Shown: positions 47,981 through 58,054, counted from the stretch's first letter. The stretch: 64,000 nt of DNA from Bradyrhizobium commune (GCF_015624505.1 NZ_CP061379.1:3844001-3908000); one strand, 5' to 3'. Numbers and translations are program-made. Notes: generated by a model from the letters alone, not told the origin.

Positions 47981-48159
47981 GCCGATGCAATAGGACGAAC
48001 CGCGCCCTCGCACAACATGTGATTGTCCTTCAAGAAATTGTCATCATTCGCAACACCGAGCTTGAGGCACATACAATCAAGCGGGTGGGCCAACCCGAGG
48101 TCCAGCGCCCCCTCGAGAACCGCTCGACATGGGCCGCGGACTGCGCCTATCCTCTGCGG

Positions 48160-48786
48160 ATGAGCGACCATCATCATCACCACGATCACGATCATTCGGA
48201 GTTGTCCGAGACCGAGCTGCGCGTGCGCGCGCTCGAGACGATCCTGACCGAAAAGGGCTATGTCGAGCCGGCCGCGCTCGATGCCATCATCCAGGCCTAC
48301 GAGACCAAGATCGGCCCGCATAACGGCGCGCGCGTCGTCGCCAAGGCCTGGACCGACCCGGCCTTCAAACAGGCGCTGCTGGAGGATGGCAGCAAGGCGA
48401 TCGGCACGCTCGGCCATGTCAGCCGCGTCGGCGACCACCTCGTCGTGGTCGAGAACACGCCAGACCGGCACAACATGGTCGTGTGCACGCTGTGCTCCTG
48501 CTACCCCTGGGAAATGCTCGGGCTGCCGCCGGTCTGGTACAAGGCCTCGCCCTACCGCTCGCGCGCGGTCAAGGATCCGCGCGGCGTGCTCGCCGATTTT
48601 GACGTGACGCTGCCAAAGGACATCGAAATCCGGGTGTGGGATTCGACCGCCGAGACGCGCTTCCTGGTGCTGCCGATGCGGCCCGCGGGCACGGAGGGCT
48701 GGAGCGAGGAGCAGCTCGCCGATCTCGTCACGCGCGACTCCATGATCGGCACCGGATTTCCCAAGACGCCCGGAGCGCCATCGTGA
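48160..48786 (+). CDS. nthA: Nitrile hydratase alpha subunit, cobalt type
   Basis: The 208-residue alpha subunit hydrates nitriles to amides in the cytosol. The metal site VCTLCSC (Cys109, Cys112, Ser113, Cys114) has Thr, as in cobalt-type enzymes; iron types have Ser there. It is followed by YPWEMLG, typical of the family. The N-terminus carries an unusual His/Asp-rich stretch (HHHHHDHDH, residues 4-12) that could bind metal. The GTG start of the beta gene overlaps its stop, so the subunits are co-translated. Confidence 0.96.
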   Translation: MSDHHHHHDHDHSELSETELRVRALETILTEKGYVEPAALDAIIQAYETKIGPHNGARVVAKAWTDPAFKQALLEDGSKAIGTLGHVSRVGDHLVVVENTPDRHNMVVCTLCSCYPWEMLGLPPVWYKASPYRSRAVKDPRGVLADFDVTLPKDIEIRVWDSTAETRFLVLPMRPAGTEGWSEEQLADLVTRDSMIGTGFPKTPGAPS

Positions 48787-49442
48787 ACGGCGTGCACGAC
48801 ATGGGCGGCATGGACGGGTTCGGCAAGGTCGAGCCCGAGCCGAACGAGCCGATGTTTCATGCCGATTGGGAGTCGCGCGTTCTCGCCATGGTACGCGCGA
48901 TGGGTGCGGCCGGTGCCTTCAACATCGACACCTCGCGATTCTATCGCGAGACGCTGCCGCCGCACGTGTATCTCTCGAGCTCCTACTACAAGAAATGGTT
49001 CCTCGGCCTCGAGGAGATGCTGATCGAGAAGGGCTACCTCAGTCGCGAGGAAGTCGCTGCCGGCCACGCGATGCAAGCCCCAAAGGCGCTCAAGCACGGC
49101 AAGTTCGACCTCACACAGGTCGAGCGCATCATGGTGCGCGGCAAGTTCGCCCGCCCTGCTGCCGCGCCGGCCAAATTCAACATCGGCGATCGCGTGCGCG
49201 CGAAGAACATCCATCCGACCACGCATACGCGGCTGCCGCGCTATGTGCGCGGCCATGTCGGCGTGGTCGAGCTGAATCATGGCTGCCACGTGTTTCCGGA
49301 TTCGGCGGCGATGGAGCTCGGCGAAAACCCGCAATGGCTCTACACGGTCGTGTTCGCAGGCCGCGATCTCTGGGGCGCGGACGGTGACCCGACCCTGAAG
49401 GTGTCGATCGACGCATTCGAGCCCTATCTGGACCCGGCGTAA
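48783..49442 (+). CDS. nthB: Nitrile hydratase beta subunit
   Basis: This 219-residue subunit starts at GTG 48783 inside the alpha stop (GTGA). It begins [13 protein letters not shown], the family's conserved N-terminus, and its C-terminal SH3-like domain contains [14 protein letters not shown] and [13 protein letters not shown]. The two conserved Arg that in homologues contact the oxidised Cys ligands are expected in these regions. It forms the heterodimer with the alpha subunit. Confidence 0.96.
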   Translation: MNGVHDMGGMDGFGKVEPEPNEPMFHADWESRVLAMVRAMGAAGAFNIDTSRFYRETLPPHVYLSSSYYKKWFLGLEEMLIEKGYLSREEVAAGHAMQAPKALKHGKFDLTQVERIMVRGKFARPAAAPAKFNIGDRVRAKNIHPTTHTRLPRYVRGHVGVVELNHGCHVFPDSAAMELGENPQWLYTVVFAGRDLWGADGDPTLKVSIDAFEPYLDPA

Positions 49443-49819
49443 TGAGCAGCAGTGCCGCTGCGGCCGCAACGGCGGCGATCCCGAGCATTCCCCGCGATGA
49501 CGACGGCCCGGTGTTCCGCGCGCCTTGGGAGGCGCATGCGTTTGCGATGGCGCTGACGCTGCACGAGCGCGGCGTGTTCACCTGGCCTGAGTGGGCCGCA
49601 GCCCTGGCCTCCGAAATCAAGCGCGCGCAGGCCGCCGGCGATCCCGATACGGGCGAGACCTACTATCTGCACTGGCTCGCCACACTGGAAGGGCTCGTTG
49701 CGAGCAAAGGCGTCGCGTCGACGGAAACCTTGCACCGCTACCGCGACGCCTGGGACCACGCGGCGGATCGTACGCCGCATGGCAAGCCCATTGAATTGCG
49801 GCCGGAGGATTTTGGCTAG
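49442..49819 (+). CDS. Nitrile hydratase accessory protein
   Basis: This 125-residue protein has a core (FRAPWEAHAFAMALTLHERGVFTW...WAAALASEI and YYLHWLATLEGLV) that resembles the N-terminal part of the beta subunit. This is the hallmark of accessory proteins (P14K/NhlE type), which in cobalt enzymes swap in the metal-loaded alpha subunit. Its ATG shares one base with the beta stop. An Ala-rich N-terminus of about 15 residues precedes the core. It completes an A-B-accessory operon. Confidence 0.92.
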   Translation: MSSSAAAAATAAIPSIPRDDDGPVFRAPWEAHAFAMALTLHERGVFTWPEWAAALASEIKRAQAAGDPDTGETYYLHWLATLEGLVASKGVASTETLHRYRDAWDHAADRTPHGKPIELRPEDFG

Positions 49820-49830
49820 CTCGCGCCTCA

Positions 49831-49976
49831 CTCTCGTGTTCCGGACGCGCTGCAGCGTGTAACGCTGCTGCGCAGAGCCGGGACCCAGAAAGCCACACAG
49901 CACCATACTGAGACATGGGCCCCGGCTCTGCGGCGCACCGCTGAAGAAGCGCTGCGCCGCGTCCGGGGCACGAGAG
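49831..49976. repeat. 146-bp imperfect palindrome
   Basis: The outer arms CTCTCGTG...CCGGACGCG...GCAGCG and their complement match at about 23 of 27 positions. An inner arm pair (CAGAGCCGGGACCCA and its near-complement) nests inside. The whole can fold into one long cruciform or hairpin. It lies between convergent genes (nitrile hydratase accessory and queC), so it can end both transcripts. From memory, related elements are dispersed in Bradyrhizobium. Confidence 0.8.
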
Positions 49977-49992
49977 GAGTATGGCGACGCAG

Positions 49993-50706
49993 CTACCTCC
50001 CCGCCACAAACTCCCGCCACCCCTTCGCGCGCAGGCTGCACGCCGGACACTCGCCGCAGCCATAGCCCCAATCGTGCTGCGCGCCGCGTTCGCCGAGATA
50101 GCAGGTGTGCGACTGCTCGCGGATGAGGTCGACGAGCCCGTCGCCGCCGAGCTCATACGCAAGCTTCCACGTGGCGGCCTTGTCGATCCACATCAACGGC
50201 GTATGCAGCTCGAACTTGCGGGCCATGCCCAGCGAGAGCGCGGCCTGCATGGCGCGGATGGTGTCGTCGCGGCAATCGGGATAGCCGGAATAGTCCGTCT
50301 CGCACATGCCGCCGACGATGTGGGCGATGCCGCGCCGGTAGGCCAGCGCCGCGGCAAAGGTCAAGAACACCAGATTGCGGCCGGGCACAAAGGTGTTGGG
50401 CAAACCGTCGGCGCCCATCGCAATCGCGACGTCGCGCGTCAGCGCGGTGTCCGAGATCGCAGCCAGCGTCGGGATCGACAGAGTGTGGCTCTCACCGAGC
50501 CTGGCGGCCCAATCCGCGCGCAGGGCCTTGATGCCGTCGACCAGCCGGTCGCGGCAGGCCAACTCGACGGCATGGCGCTGGCCGTAATCGAACCCCAGCG
50601 TCTCCACCCGCGCAAAGCGGCTGAGCGCCCAGGCGAGGCAGGTGGTGGAATCCTGGCCGCCGGAAAACAGCACCAGCGCGGTTTGTGATGAAAATGCGTC
50701 ACTCAT
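49993..50706 (-). CDS. queC: 7-cyano-7-deazaguanine synthase
   Basis: This 237-residue, ATP-dependent enzyme makes preQ0 from carboxy-deazaguanine in queuosine synthesis. The PP-loop motif [10 protein letters not shown], the [11 protein letters not shown] segment and the C-terminal zinc site CGECPAC are all visible. The ATG at 50706 begins the family homology. No other queuosine genes are nearby. It is divergent from mazG. Confidence 0.96.
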   Translation of the reverse strand: MSDAFSSQTALVLFSGGQDSTTCLAWALSRFARVETLGFDYGQRHAVELACRDRLVDGIKALRADWAARLGESHTLSIPTLAAISDTALTRDVAIAMGADGLPNTFVPGRNLVFLTFAAALAYRRGIAHIVGGMCETDYSGYPDCRDDTIRAMQAALSLGMARKFELHTPLMWIDKAATWKLAYELGGDGLVDLIREQSHTCYLGERGAQHDWGYGCGECPACSLRAKGWREFVAGR

Positions 50707-50832
50707 GGCCCGCGCTTTAGCACCGCGCGCCGTGCCCGCCAATCGGTGGAAATCGGCCTGTTCCGCCGGCTTGTGCTGGGAACGGCGGCGCGCTTTTGGC
50801 ATAAGGTTTTGGACCCAGGAGACTGCCCCGCA

Positions 50833-51660
50833 ATGACCCCTTCCCGCGACATTTCCCGCCTGATCGAGATCATGGCGGCGCTGCGCACGCCGGTGACCGG
50901 CTGCCCCTGGGACCTCGAGCAGAATTTCACGACGATCGCGCCTTACACGATCGAGGAGGCCTATGAGGTGGTGGATGCCATCGACCGCGGCGATCTCGAT
51001 GATCTCCGCGAGGAGCTCGGCGACCTCTTGTTGCAGGTGGTGTTCCACGCCCAGATGGCTTCCGAGCAGAAGGCCTTTGCATTCGGCGACGTCGTCGAGG
51101 CCATCACGCGAAAAATGATCCGGCGCCATCCCCATGTCTTCGCCGACAAGGAGGGCAATCTCGCCTCCTCCCACGTCAAGGAAGTCTGGGACCGCATCAA
51201 GGCCGAGGAGAAGGCCGAGCGCGCCGCGCGCCGGCCGCCGGAAGCAACGCCGACGCACAGATCGCTGCTGTCTGGCATAAAGGCCGGTCAGCCCGCGCTG
51301 ACCCGCGCCATGGAGCTCCAGCGCAAGGCCTCAACGGTCGGCTTCGACTGGAACGATCCGCGCGCGGTGCTGCAAAAGATCCGCGAGGAAGCCGATGAGA
51401 TCGAAGCGGCACTGGATCGCAACGACAAGCAAGAGATCGCGGAGGAAACCGGCGATCTGATGTTTGCTCTGGTCAACCTTGCCCGTCACGTCGATGCCGA
51501 TCCGGAAGCCGCGCTGCGCGCGACCAACGCAAAATTCGAACGGCGCTTTGCCTTCATCGAGCGTGCGCTGGAGGCGCAGGGACGGTCGCTGGAGCAGGCG
51601 TCACTGGCGGAGATGGATGCGTTGTGGAACGAGGCGAAGCAGAAAGCGCCGCATCGCTAA
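50833..51660 (+). CDS. mazG: Nucleoside triphosphate pyrophosphohydrolase
   Basis: This 275-residue protein has tandem MazG domains. The first has [18 protein letters not shown] and [13 protein letters not shown] with the metal-binding Glu/Asp. The second (about 180-250) repeats EEADEIEAA and [13 protein letters not shown]. It hydrolyses NTPs or ppGpp-related nucleotides to limit mutagenic or stress nucleotides. The ATG at 50833 begins the conserved N-terminus. Confidence 0.95.
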   Translation: MTPSRDISRLIEIMAALRTPVTGCPWDLEQNFTTIAPYTIEEAYEVVDAIDRGDLDDLREELGDLLLQVVFHAQMASEQKAFAFGDVVEAITRKMIRRHPHVFADKEGNLASSHVKEVWDRIKAEEKAERAARRPPEATPTHRSLLSGIKAGQPALTRAMELQRKASTVGFDWNDPRAVLQKIREEADEIEAALDRNDKQEIAEETGDLMFALVNLARHVDADPEAALRATNAKFERRFAFIERALEAQGRSLEQASLAEMDALWNEAKQKAPHR

Positions 51661-51860
51661 GCGCAGCACGAACCCTCGCCCTGCTTCGGCGGGCACGGCA
51701 CTGTCCCATAGGAACAGAACACGCAGCAATCGCCAGTCTTCGGCCGCAGGCGCGTGCCGCAGCCGTTGCAATCGTAGAAATATTGGCAGGCGTCTGTCGG
51801 CATGGCTTCGGCCGACTGATGGCCGCATTCCGGGCACGTGAGAATTGACACCAATTCCAT
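51657..51860 (-). CDS. Small zinc-ribbon protein
   Basis: The 67 residues are dominated by Cys pairs: CPECG, CNGCG, GDCCVFCSYG and CPP, ending CCA. This matches a small conserved family (GDCCVFCSYG type) of unknown function, predicted to bind one or two zinc ions. It overlaps the mazG 3' end by four bases and starts 23 bases after hflX on the same strand. Confidence 0.82.
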   Translation of the reverse strand: MELVSILTCPECGHQSAEAMPTDACQYFYDCNGCGTRLRPKTGDCCVFCSYGTVPCPPKQGEGSCCA

Positions 51861-51883
51861 CTGGATCGTTCCCGTCGGGCCGG

Positions 51884-53278
51884 TCAGGCTACGCGCGGCA
51901 CCGCATCGAACCGGTTGACCACGATATCGCGCTTGGTCTCGTCGACCCGCACGGTCATGTCGAAGCGGCCCTCATGCAGTTCCTTGGCCAGCACTTCGGC
52001 ATTGCGATGCAGCCACGAGATGCCGGCGCCATCTGCGGCGTCGATGGAGAGATCGAGCGTGGTGCGTTTGGCGGCGAGCCGTTCCTCGATCGCGGCCAGC
52101 AGCGCGTCGATCCCCTCGCCTGACACGGCCGAGACCAGCATCGCCGGATGATCCTCCGGCCGGCGCGCGGCGATGTTCAAAAGCTCCTCGCGCTGCTCGG
52201 AATCGTAACGGTCGATCTTGTTCCAGACCTCGATGATGCGGCCGCTATCGTCGGGGTTGATGCCGAGTTGGCGCAGCACGGCGTCGACGTCGCTCTGCTG
52301 CGCTTCTGCGTCCTCGTGCGAGATGTCGCGGACATGGAGGATGACGTCGGCCTCCAGCACCTCTTCCAGCGTAGCGCGGAAGGCGGCGACGAGCTGTGTC
52401 GGCAGGTTGGAGATGAAGCCGACCGTGTCCGACAGCATCGCCTTGCCGCCATGCGGCAGGCTGAGCGCGCGCAGCGTCGGATCGAGCGTTGCGAACAGCA
52501 TGTCGGCGGCCTGCACGTCGGCGCGGGTCAGGCGGTTGAACAGCGTCGACTTGCCGGCGTTGGTGTAGCCGACCAGCGCGACGACGCGATACGGCACGCG
52601 CTGGCGGCCGGCGCGATGCAGCCGTCGCGTCGCCTGCACCTTTTTCAGTTCGCTCTCGAGCTTGGAGATGCGCTCCTGGATCAGGCGGCGATCGGCTTCG
52701 ATCTGCGTTTCGCCGGGACCGCCCATGAATCCAAAGCCGCCGCGCTGGCGTTCGAGATGGGTCCATGAGCGCACCAGGCGCGAGCGCTGGTAGTTGAGAT
52801 GGGCGAGCTCGACCTGGAGCGAGCCTTCCTTGGTCTTGGCGCGGCGGCCGAAGATCTCCAGGATGAGCCCGGTGCGGTCGAGCACCTTGGCGTTCCATTC
52901 CTTCTCGAGGTTGCGCTGCTGGATCGGCGACAGCGCGCAATCCATCACCACGAGCTCGGCGTCCAGGCTCTTGATCAGCCCGGCGATCTCCTCGACCTTG
53001 CCCTTGCCGATATAGGTCGCCGGCCGGATCTGGCTGATCGGCGCGATGATGGCATCGGCAATGACGAGATCGATGGCGCGCGCAAGCCCCGCGGCTTCCT
53101 CGATCCGGGCCTCGGCGTCGCGCTGGACATGATTAGGAAGGACATGGTTCTCCGATTGCGCGTCGGCACCGCCTGCGCGCATTCGCAAATAGGGGCCGAT
53201 GACAAGCACCCGCCCCGTTTGCTGAGCCCCAGCCGACCGCGGACGGTCGGCATCCCCGTCGAAATTCCGGGGTTCCAA
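51884..53278 (-). CDS. hflX: Ribosome-associated GTPase
   Basis: This 464-residue protein has an N-terminal HflX subdomain with RPATYIGKGK and GGPGETQIEADRR, a coiled segment, and a G domain with GYTNAGKSTLFNRLT (G1), DTVGFISNLP (G3) and NKID (G4). HflX splits stalled or stressed 70S ribosomes. It follows hfq by 11 bases, the classical hfq-hflX pair. A short extra C-terminal domain is typical of alphaproteobacteria. Confidence 0.96.
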   Translation of the reverse strand: MEPRNFDGDADRPRSAGAQQTGRVLVIGPYLRMRAGGADAQSENHVLPNHVQRDAEARIEEAAGLARAIDLVIADAIIAPISQIRPATYIGKGKVEEIAGLIKSLDAELVVMDCALSPIQQRNLEKEWNAKVLDRTGLILEIFGRRAKTKEGSLQVELAHLNYQRSRLVRSWTHLERQRGGFGFMGGPGETQIEADRRLIQERISKLESELKKVQATRRLHRAGRQRVPYRVVALVGYTNAGKSTLFNRLTRADVQAADMLFATLDPTLRALSLPHGGKAMLSDTVGFISNLPTQLVAAFRATLEEVLEADVILHVRDISHEDAEAQQSDVDAVLRQLGINPDDSGRIIEVWNKIDRYDSEQREELLNIAARRPEDHPAMLVSAVSGEGIDALLAAIEERLAAKRTTLDLSIDAADGAGISWLHRNAEVLAKELHEGRFDMTVRVDETKRDIVVNRFDAVPRVA

Positions 53279-53289
53279 TCAGATCACTT

Positions 53290-53538
53290 TCAAGCCGGCT
53301 GATCCTCGCCGCCTTCGAACAACTGGATCGGAGCGCCCGGCATGATGGTCGAGATCGCGTGCTTGTAGACAAGCTGCGAGTGACCGTCGCGCCGAAGCAG
53401 CAAGCAGAAATTGTCGAACCAGGTCACGATGCCCTGGAGCTTCACTCCGTTGACCAGAAAGATCGTCAGTGGCGTCTTGGTTTTGCGAACGTGATTAAGG
53501 AAGGTGTCCTGTAGGTTTTGTGCGCGGTCTGCCGCCAT
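53290..53538 (-). CDS. hfq: RNA chaperone Hfq
   Basis: This 82-residue protein has Sm1 and Sm2 motifs ([22 protein letters not shown] and YKHAISTI). It forms the hexamer that pairs small RNAs with mRNAs and, in rhizobia, supports nitrogen-fixation gene control. It sits between ntrX and hflX. The stretch 53539-53774 before it carries its promoter and a weak hairpin (53686-53700). Confidence 0.98.
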   Translation of the reverse strand: MAADRAQNLQDTFLNHVRKTKTPLTIFLVNGVKLQGIVTWFDNFCLLLRRDGHSQLVYKHAISTIMPGAPIQLFEGGEDQPA

Positions 53539-53774
53539 TGTTTTTTTCTCGCTTTGAGTTTCTTTTTATTGCGCCGGTAGCGACCCTGTTCTGAAATTTG
53601 GGCCTTCTTCCGGTTGCCGCTCCTCATGAGATCCCCCTCGGAGGAACAGCGGTTCAATTAGAGGGCAGGACGGCTTATTAGGCAAGCCGCTTCACGCGGC
53701 AGGCCATGCAGATTTGCCCCGAAAAACTACGGAAATAGATGATTTTCCTCGCTTATCCCAGATGCGCCTTGGTG

Positions 53775-55145
53775 CTAGCCGACGCCAAGCGCCTTCAATT
53801 TGCGATGGAGCGCCGAACGTTCCATGCCAACGAACTCCGCCGTGCGAGAAATATTTCCTGAAAAGCGGCTGATCTGCGCAATCAAATAGTCGCGCTCGAA
53901 CACTTCGCGCGCCTCGCGCAGCGGCAGGCCCATGATGTGCTCGCCGTTGTTGCTGGTCGGCATCGCCGGCACCATCGAGCCGACGTCCTGCGGCAGCATG
54001 TCGGCGGTGATGATCACCTCCGGCCCGCCTGCCGCCAGAATCATGACTCTTTCAACGTTGTTGCGGAGCTGGCGCACATTGCCCGGCCAGACATGCGATT
54101 GCAGCACCGCCATCGCGTCCTGGCCGATCTGCCGCTTCGGCAGGCCGCTGCCGGCCGAGATCTGCTCCATGAAATAGTCGATCAGCTCCGGAATGTCCTC
54201 GCGCCGTTCCGACAGCGCCGGCACGCGGATCGGCACCACCGAGAGGCGATGATAGAGATCTTCGCGGAAATGACCGGCCGCGATCTCCTCCTCGAGATTG
54301 CGCGCGGTCGAGGAGATGATGCGCACGTCGACCTGCACCTTGGCGGTGCCGCCGACGCGCTGGAACGATTGCTCGACCAGCACGCGCAGGATCTTGTTCT
54401 GGGTCTCGCGCGGCATGTCCGCGATCTCGTCGATGAACAGCGTGCCGCCATGGGCTTCCTCGAGCGCGCCGGACTTGCGCGGCTGCTCGCCGTTGGACTG
54501 CTCGATGCCGAACAGCTCGTGCTCCATGCGCTCCGGTGTGATCGCGGCCGCGTTGATGACGACGAACGGGCCATCGGCGCGACCCGAGGCCGTATGCAGC
54601 GTGCGCGCGGTCAATTCCTTGCCGGCGCCGGCGGGGCCGACGATCAGGATCCGGCTGTTGGCTTTCGCCGCGCGCTCGATGGTCTGGCGCAGCTGGTTCA
54701 TGCTCGGCGAGCGGCCGACGAGCTGGCTTGCGCTCGGCGCAAGCTGCTTCAGCTCCTTGACCTCGCGCTTGAGCCGCGAGTTCTCCAGCGCGCGGGTGGC
54801 GACCAGGATCAGCCGGTCGGCCTTGAACGGCTTTTCGATGAAGTCGTAGGCGCCGCGCTTGATCGCGGCGACCGCGGTCTCGATGTTGCCGTGGCCGGAG
54901 ATCATCACCACCGGCAGATCGGCATTGTCCTTCTTGACCTGCTCCAAAAGCTGCAAGCCGTCGAGCTTGGAGCCCTGCAGCCAGATGTCGAGGAACACCA
55001 GATGCGGCCGGCGGTTGGCGATCTCGGCCAACGCCGTATCGCTGTCGCGCGCGGTCCTTGTGACGAAACCCTCGTCTTCGAGAATGCCCGCGACGAGATC
55101 TCGAATATCGGCCTCGTCATCGACAATCAGAATTTCACTTGCCAT
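53775..55145 (-). CDS. ntrX: Response regulator NtrX
   Basis: This 456-residue protein has a receiver domain with phospho-acceptor Asp53 (LVFLDIWLQG), an AAA+ domain (GPAGAGKE, LFIDEI) and a Fis-type DNA-binding end (SRTAEFVGMERSALHRKLK). The AAA+ domain lacks the GAFTGA loop that contacts sigma-54; the site reads NGEQPRKSGALEEA. As in other NtrX proteins, it probably acts on sigma-70 promoters. It follows ntrY by 17 bases. Confidence 0.95.
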   Translation of the reverse strand: MASEILIVDDEADIRDLVAGILEDEGFVTRTARDSDTALAEIANRRPHLVFLDIWLQGSKLDGLQLLEQVKKDNADLPVVMISGHGNIETAVAAIKRGAYDFIEKPFKADRLILVATRALENSRLKREVKELKQLAPSASQLVGRSPSMNQLRQTIERAAKANSRILIVGPAGAGKELTARTLHTASGRADGPFVVINAAAITPERMEHELFGIEQSNGEQPRKSGALEEAHGGTLFIDEIADMPRETQNKILRVLVEQSFQRVGGTAKVQVDVRIISSTARNLEEEIAAGHFREDLYHRLSVVPIRVPALSERREDIPELIDYFMEQISAGSGLPKRQIGQDAMAVLQSHVWPGNVRQLRNNVERVMILAAGGPEVIITADMLPQDVGSMVPAMPTSNNGEHIMGLPLREAREVFERDYLIAQISRFSGNISRTAEFVGMERSALHRKLKALGVG

Positions 55146-55162
55146 GGGTCGCGCCTGTCTTG

Positions 55163-57571
55163 TCAGCTGCCTGTCGAGGCTTCGATTTTCGTTGAATCAT
55201 TAGTCATTTTAGCCGGCTCTTTGGTTTCGGCCGCCGGCTCTTTTGTTTCCGGCGCCGTCACCGTTTCCTTGGCCATTTCCTTGGCCGTTTCCTTCACGAT
55301 TTCACCAGCAGGCGCCGCCGCCTCGGCGCCCTCGGCCTTCTTGGCCTGGCCGGAGACGGCAAAGCGCATCCGCATCCAGGCGCCGCGCTGGCCGTCCCGG
55401 AAATCGGAGGCGTCCTTCAATTCGATGCGGCCGCCATGGTCTTCGAGCACGCGGCCGACGATCGCCAGGCCCAGGCCGGTGCCCTTGGCGCGCGTTGTGA
55501 CGTACGGTTCAAGCAGTCGCGAGCGCGCCACCTTGGGCAGGCCGATGCCGTTGTCGATGACGTCGATCAGCACGTCCTCGCCCTCGCGCGACACCACGAC
55601 GTCGATGCGGCCCTTGCCACCGTCCTTGCCAAGCTCCTCGGGCGGGACCTGCTCGATCGCCTCGGTGGCGTTCTTGACGATGTTGGTGACCGCCTGTGAG
55701 ATCAGCCGCCGGTCGAACTGGGCGCGCAGCGGATCTTCCCTGAACTCGGCCTCGATATCGAGCTCGGGATGGGCAACCTTCATCAGGAACACCGCCTGCC
55801 GCACGGTGTCGGCGACATCCTCGCCCTCCATTACCGGCTTGGGCATCCGCGCAAAGCGCGAGAACTCGTCGACCATCCGGCGGATATCGTCGACCTGGCG
55901 CACGATGGTGTCGGTGCACTGCTCGAAGATCTGCTTGTCCTTGGTCTCGGTGATGTCCTTGCCGAACTTGCGGCGGATGCGCTCGGCCGAGAGCTGGATC
56001 GGCGTCAGCGGGTTCTTGATCTCGTGGGCGATGCGGCGGGCAACGTCGCCCCAGGCCGAGGTGCGCTGTGCCGAGACCAGCTCGGTGATGTCGTCGAGCG
56101 TGATGATGTAGCTGTCGTGCGGCTGGTTCTTCTCGGCGCTGACGCGGACCGAGAGGTTGCGCTCCTGGCCGTCGCGCGTAATCGTGATCTGGCCCTGCAC
56201 CAGGCGCTGGGTCCCTTCCCGCGCCGTCTTCATCATCTCGTCGAGCTCGGGCAGGACGTCGGAGAGCGGATGGCCGAGCGTCTCGGCCTCGGAATGCCCG
56301 ATCAGCTTCTCGGCAGAGCGGTTGAGAATGCCGACGCTGCCCGACGTATCGACGCCAATGATGCCGGCGCTGGCCGAGGACAGCACCGCCTCGATGAAGC
56401 GGCGGCGGCTGTCGATGAGGTCGCTGGCGCTGACGAGCTCGTCGCGCTGGCTGCGCAATTCCTGCGTCATCTTGTTGAAGGTCTCACCGAGCTGGGCGAG
56501 GTCGCCCTCCGACTGGTGCACGGGCACTTTGACATGGAGATCGCCGGTCGAGACCGTATGCGCCGCGTTCATCAGCCGCCGGATCGGCGCCACCAGCGAA
56601 TTGGCGAAGTTCAGTCCGATCAGCACCGAGGCCATCAAAATGGTCAGCGCGATCACCGCGAACATCAGCGCGAAGGCGACCTGGATGCCGAGCCGCCGTG
56701 ACTCGATCTGGGCGTATTCGGCGACGCTGACCTCGGTCTGCTTGAGCTGATTGACCACATTCGGATCAAGAGGCCGGGCGACATAGAGGAAGGTGTCGTT
56801 GAAGGCGCGCAAGCGGATCACCGCCGCGACGAAGCTCGCATCCGGCAGCACCGCGATCTCGGGCTCGGATTCGTTGACGTTGCTGAGGAAGTCCGGCGCC
56901 GGCGGCGAGTAGGCCAGCCGCATCCCGGTGTCGGCCGCTTCCAGGATGTTGGTGTTCTTGTCGATGATCATCGCGCCCGGCAGATTGCGGGAGCTTGCGC
57001 TCGCGGCCAGCAGCTCGCGGAACGAGCGGCGGTCCTGGTCGTAGAGCGGCCTGGCATGGGCGATGTCATTGGCCATGCCGAGAATGTCGCCGCGGATCAG
57101 CTGCGCATGGTCCTGCATGTAGGCCCGCGCAATCGTCAGCGAGTTCTGGATCACTTCCTTGGTCGGGCCGGAGAACAGCCGGTCGAGGCCGCGCTCGATG
57201 GTGACGTTGGCGACGACGGCAACCAGCACCGCCGGCAGCACGGCAACGATCGAGAACAGGCTGACGATCTGGACATGGAGGCGTGCCGCCGCCCTTCCCC
57301 GCCGGCGCGCCAGGATCAGCTGCCAGAGCTCGCGAATGATGATCCCGACCAGCAGCAGGATCGTTCCTGCATTGATCAGGTAAAACGAACGGACAATCTC
57401 CGGCGTCGGCTCGATCTTGGTCAGGCCGGTCAGGACCAGGAAGGTCAGGAAGGCCGACGCCAGCGCCAGCGCCACCGCAAACGGCGCCAGCCAGCGCCGC
57501 GCCGACCAGCGTCGGGGCTCTTCGGCTGGGGCCGTGTCAAAGGATGCGGCCGAGGTATCTGCGCTGGTCAT
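55163..57571 (-). CDS. ntrY: Sensor histidine kinase NtrY
   Basis: This 802-residue sensor has N-terminal helices at about 28-50, 67-85 and 105-128, a periplasmic region to about 305, another helix, HAMP, a PAS domain, and a kinase core with the phospho-His in [12 protein letters not shown] plus N and G boxes (NIVKNATEA, GTGLGLAIVG). A repetitive KETAKE/ETKEPA tail of about 50 residues ends the protein. The ATG at 57571 starts the family homology. It pairs with NtrX in nitrogen and redox sensing. Confidence 0.95.
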   Translation of the reverse strand: MTSADTSAASFDTAPAEEPRRWSARRWLAPFAVALALASAFLTFLVLTGLTKIEPTPEIVRSFYLINAGTILLLVGIIIRELWQLILARRRGRAAARLHVQIVSLFSIVAVLPAVLVAVVANVTIERGLDRLFSGPTKEVIQNSLTIARAYMQDHAQLIRGDILGMANDIAHARPLYDQDRRSFRELLAASASSRNLPGAMIIDKNTNILEAADTGMRLAYSPPAPDFLSNVNESEPEIAVLPDASFVAAVIRLRAFNDTFLYVARPLDPNVVNQLKQTEVSVAEYAQIESRRLGIQVAFALMFAVIALTILMASVLIGLNFANSLVAPIRRLMNAAHTVSTGDLHVKVPVHQSEGDLAQLGETFNKMTQELRSQRDELVSASDLIDSRRRFIEAVLSSASAGIIGVDTSGSVGILNRSAEKLIGHSEAETLGHPLSDVLPELDEMMKTAREGTQRLVQGQITITRDGQERNLSVRVSAEKNQPHDSYIITLDDITELVSAQRTSAWGDVARRIAHEIKNPLTPIQLSAERIRRKFGKDITETKDKQIFEQCTDTIVRQVDDIRRMVDEFSRFARMPKPVMEGEDVADTVRQAVFLMKVAHPELDIEAEFREDPLRAQFDRRLISQAVTNIVKNATEAIEQVPPEELGKDGGKGRIDVVVSREGEDVLIDVIDNGIGLPKVARSRLLEPYVTTRAKGTGLGLAIVGRVLEDHGGRIELKDASDFRDGQRGAWMRMRFAVSGQAKKAEGAEAAAPAGEIVKETAKEMAKETVTAPETKEPAAETKEPAKMTNDSTKIEASTGS

Positions 57572-57757
57572 TCCGGCAATGGGGTGCTGAAAACGGGTCC
57601 GCGATGGGCGGGTACTGATGTATTCGTACCACATTGTTGCCAAATTGCGACAATTCCGCGGCGCCCGCCCCGCGATGGGACCATCGCATCCACAGGGGTC
57701 TGCGGATCAGCGCCGCGCGACTGGGAACGGATTCCTGCCATTCCGGCTTGACCCGGC

Positions 57758-57904
57758 ATGGACAGGTTCTTTCTCGCGATGATGGTCTCGGCCGTTCTGC
57801 TGCTGATCGTGGCCGCCGACCTTCTGGTCAACAGCCCGAGCATGCAGCCGCCGGCGGCGGACATCGCCAACGCCGTGCCGGTATCAGGCCGATTGATCAG
57901 ATAG
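57758..57904 (+). CDS. Possible small membrane protein between ntrC and ntrY
   Basis: The 48 residues have one membrane helix (AMMVSAVLLLIVAADLLV) near the N-terminus and a polar tail, on the strand opposite the ntr genes. No convincing ribosome site lies upstream, but the sequence looks protein-like. Without a search it is only a candidate. The rest of 57572-58082 holds only the hairpins noted. Confidence 0.4.
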   Translation: MDRFFLAMMVSAVLLLIVAADLLVNSPSMQPPAADIANAVPVSGRLIR

Positions 57905-58011
57905 GAGCCGCGTCCCGCGGGATGGCCATTGCGACGTTCCAGCGGAACATTTCGGTCCGATTCGGACTTCTGCGCATCGCGCCAGTCACACAGGCCAGCG
58001 CGATCCGGACA

Positions 58012-58045
58012 GGCTCAGCTCCGCTTTGGTAGGGGGAGCTGAGCC
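58012..58045 (-). terminator. Perfect 11-bp hairpin downstream of ntrC
   Basis: GGCTCAGCTCC and GGAGCTGAGCC are exact complements around a 12-base loop, 38 bases after the ntrC stop. No T-run follows. It probably ends or stabilises the dusB-ntrB-ntrC transcript, separating it from ntrYX. Confidence 0.5.
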
Positions 58046-58054
58046 ACGTTCGCG

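Noticed and set aside
53466..53657. A 63-codon basic frame overlapping the start of hfq
   Set aside because: Its Lys/Arg richness comes from the A-rich hfq leader; it overlaps hfq in another frame and shows no ribosome site.
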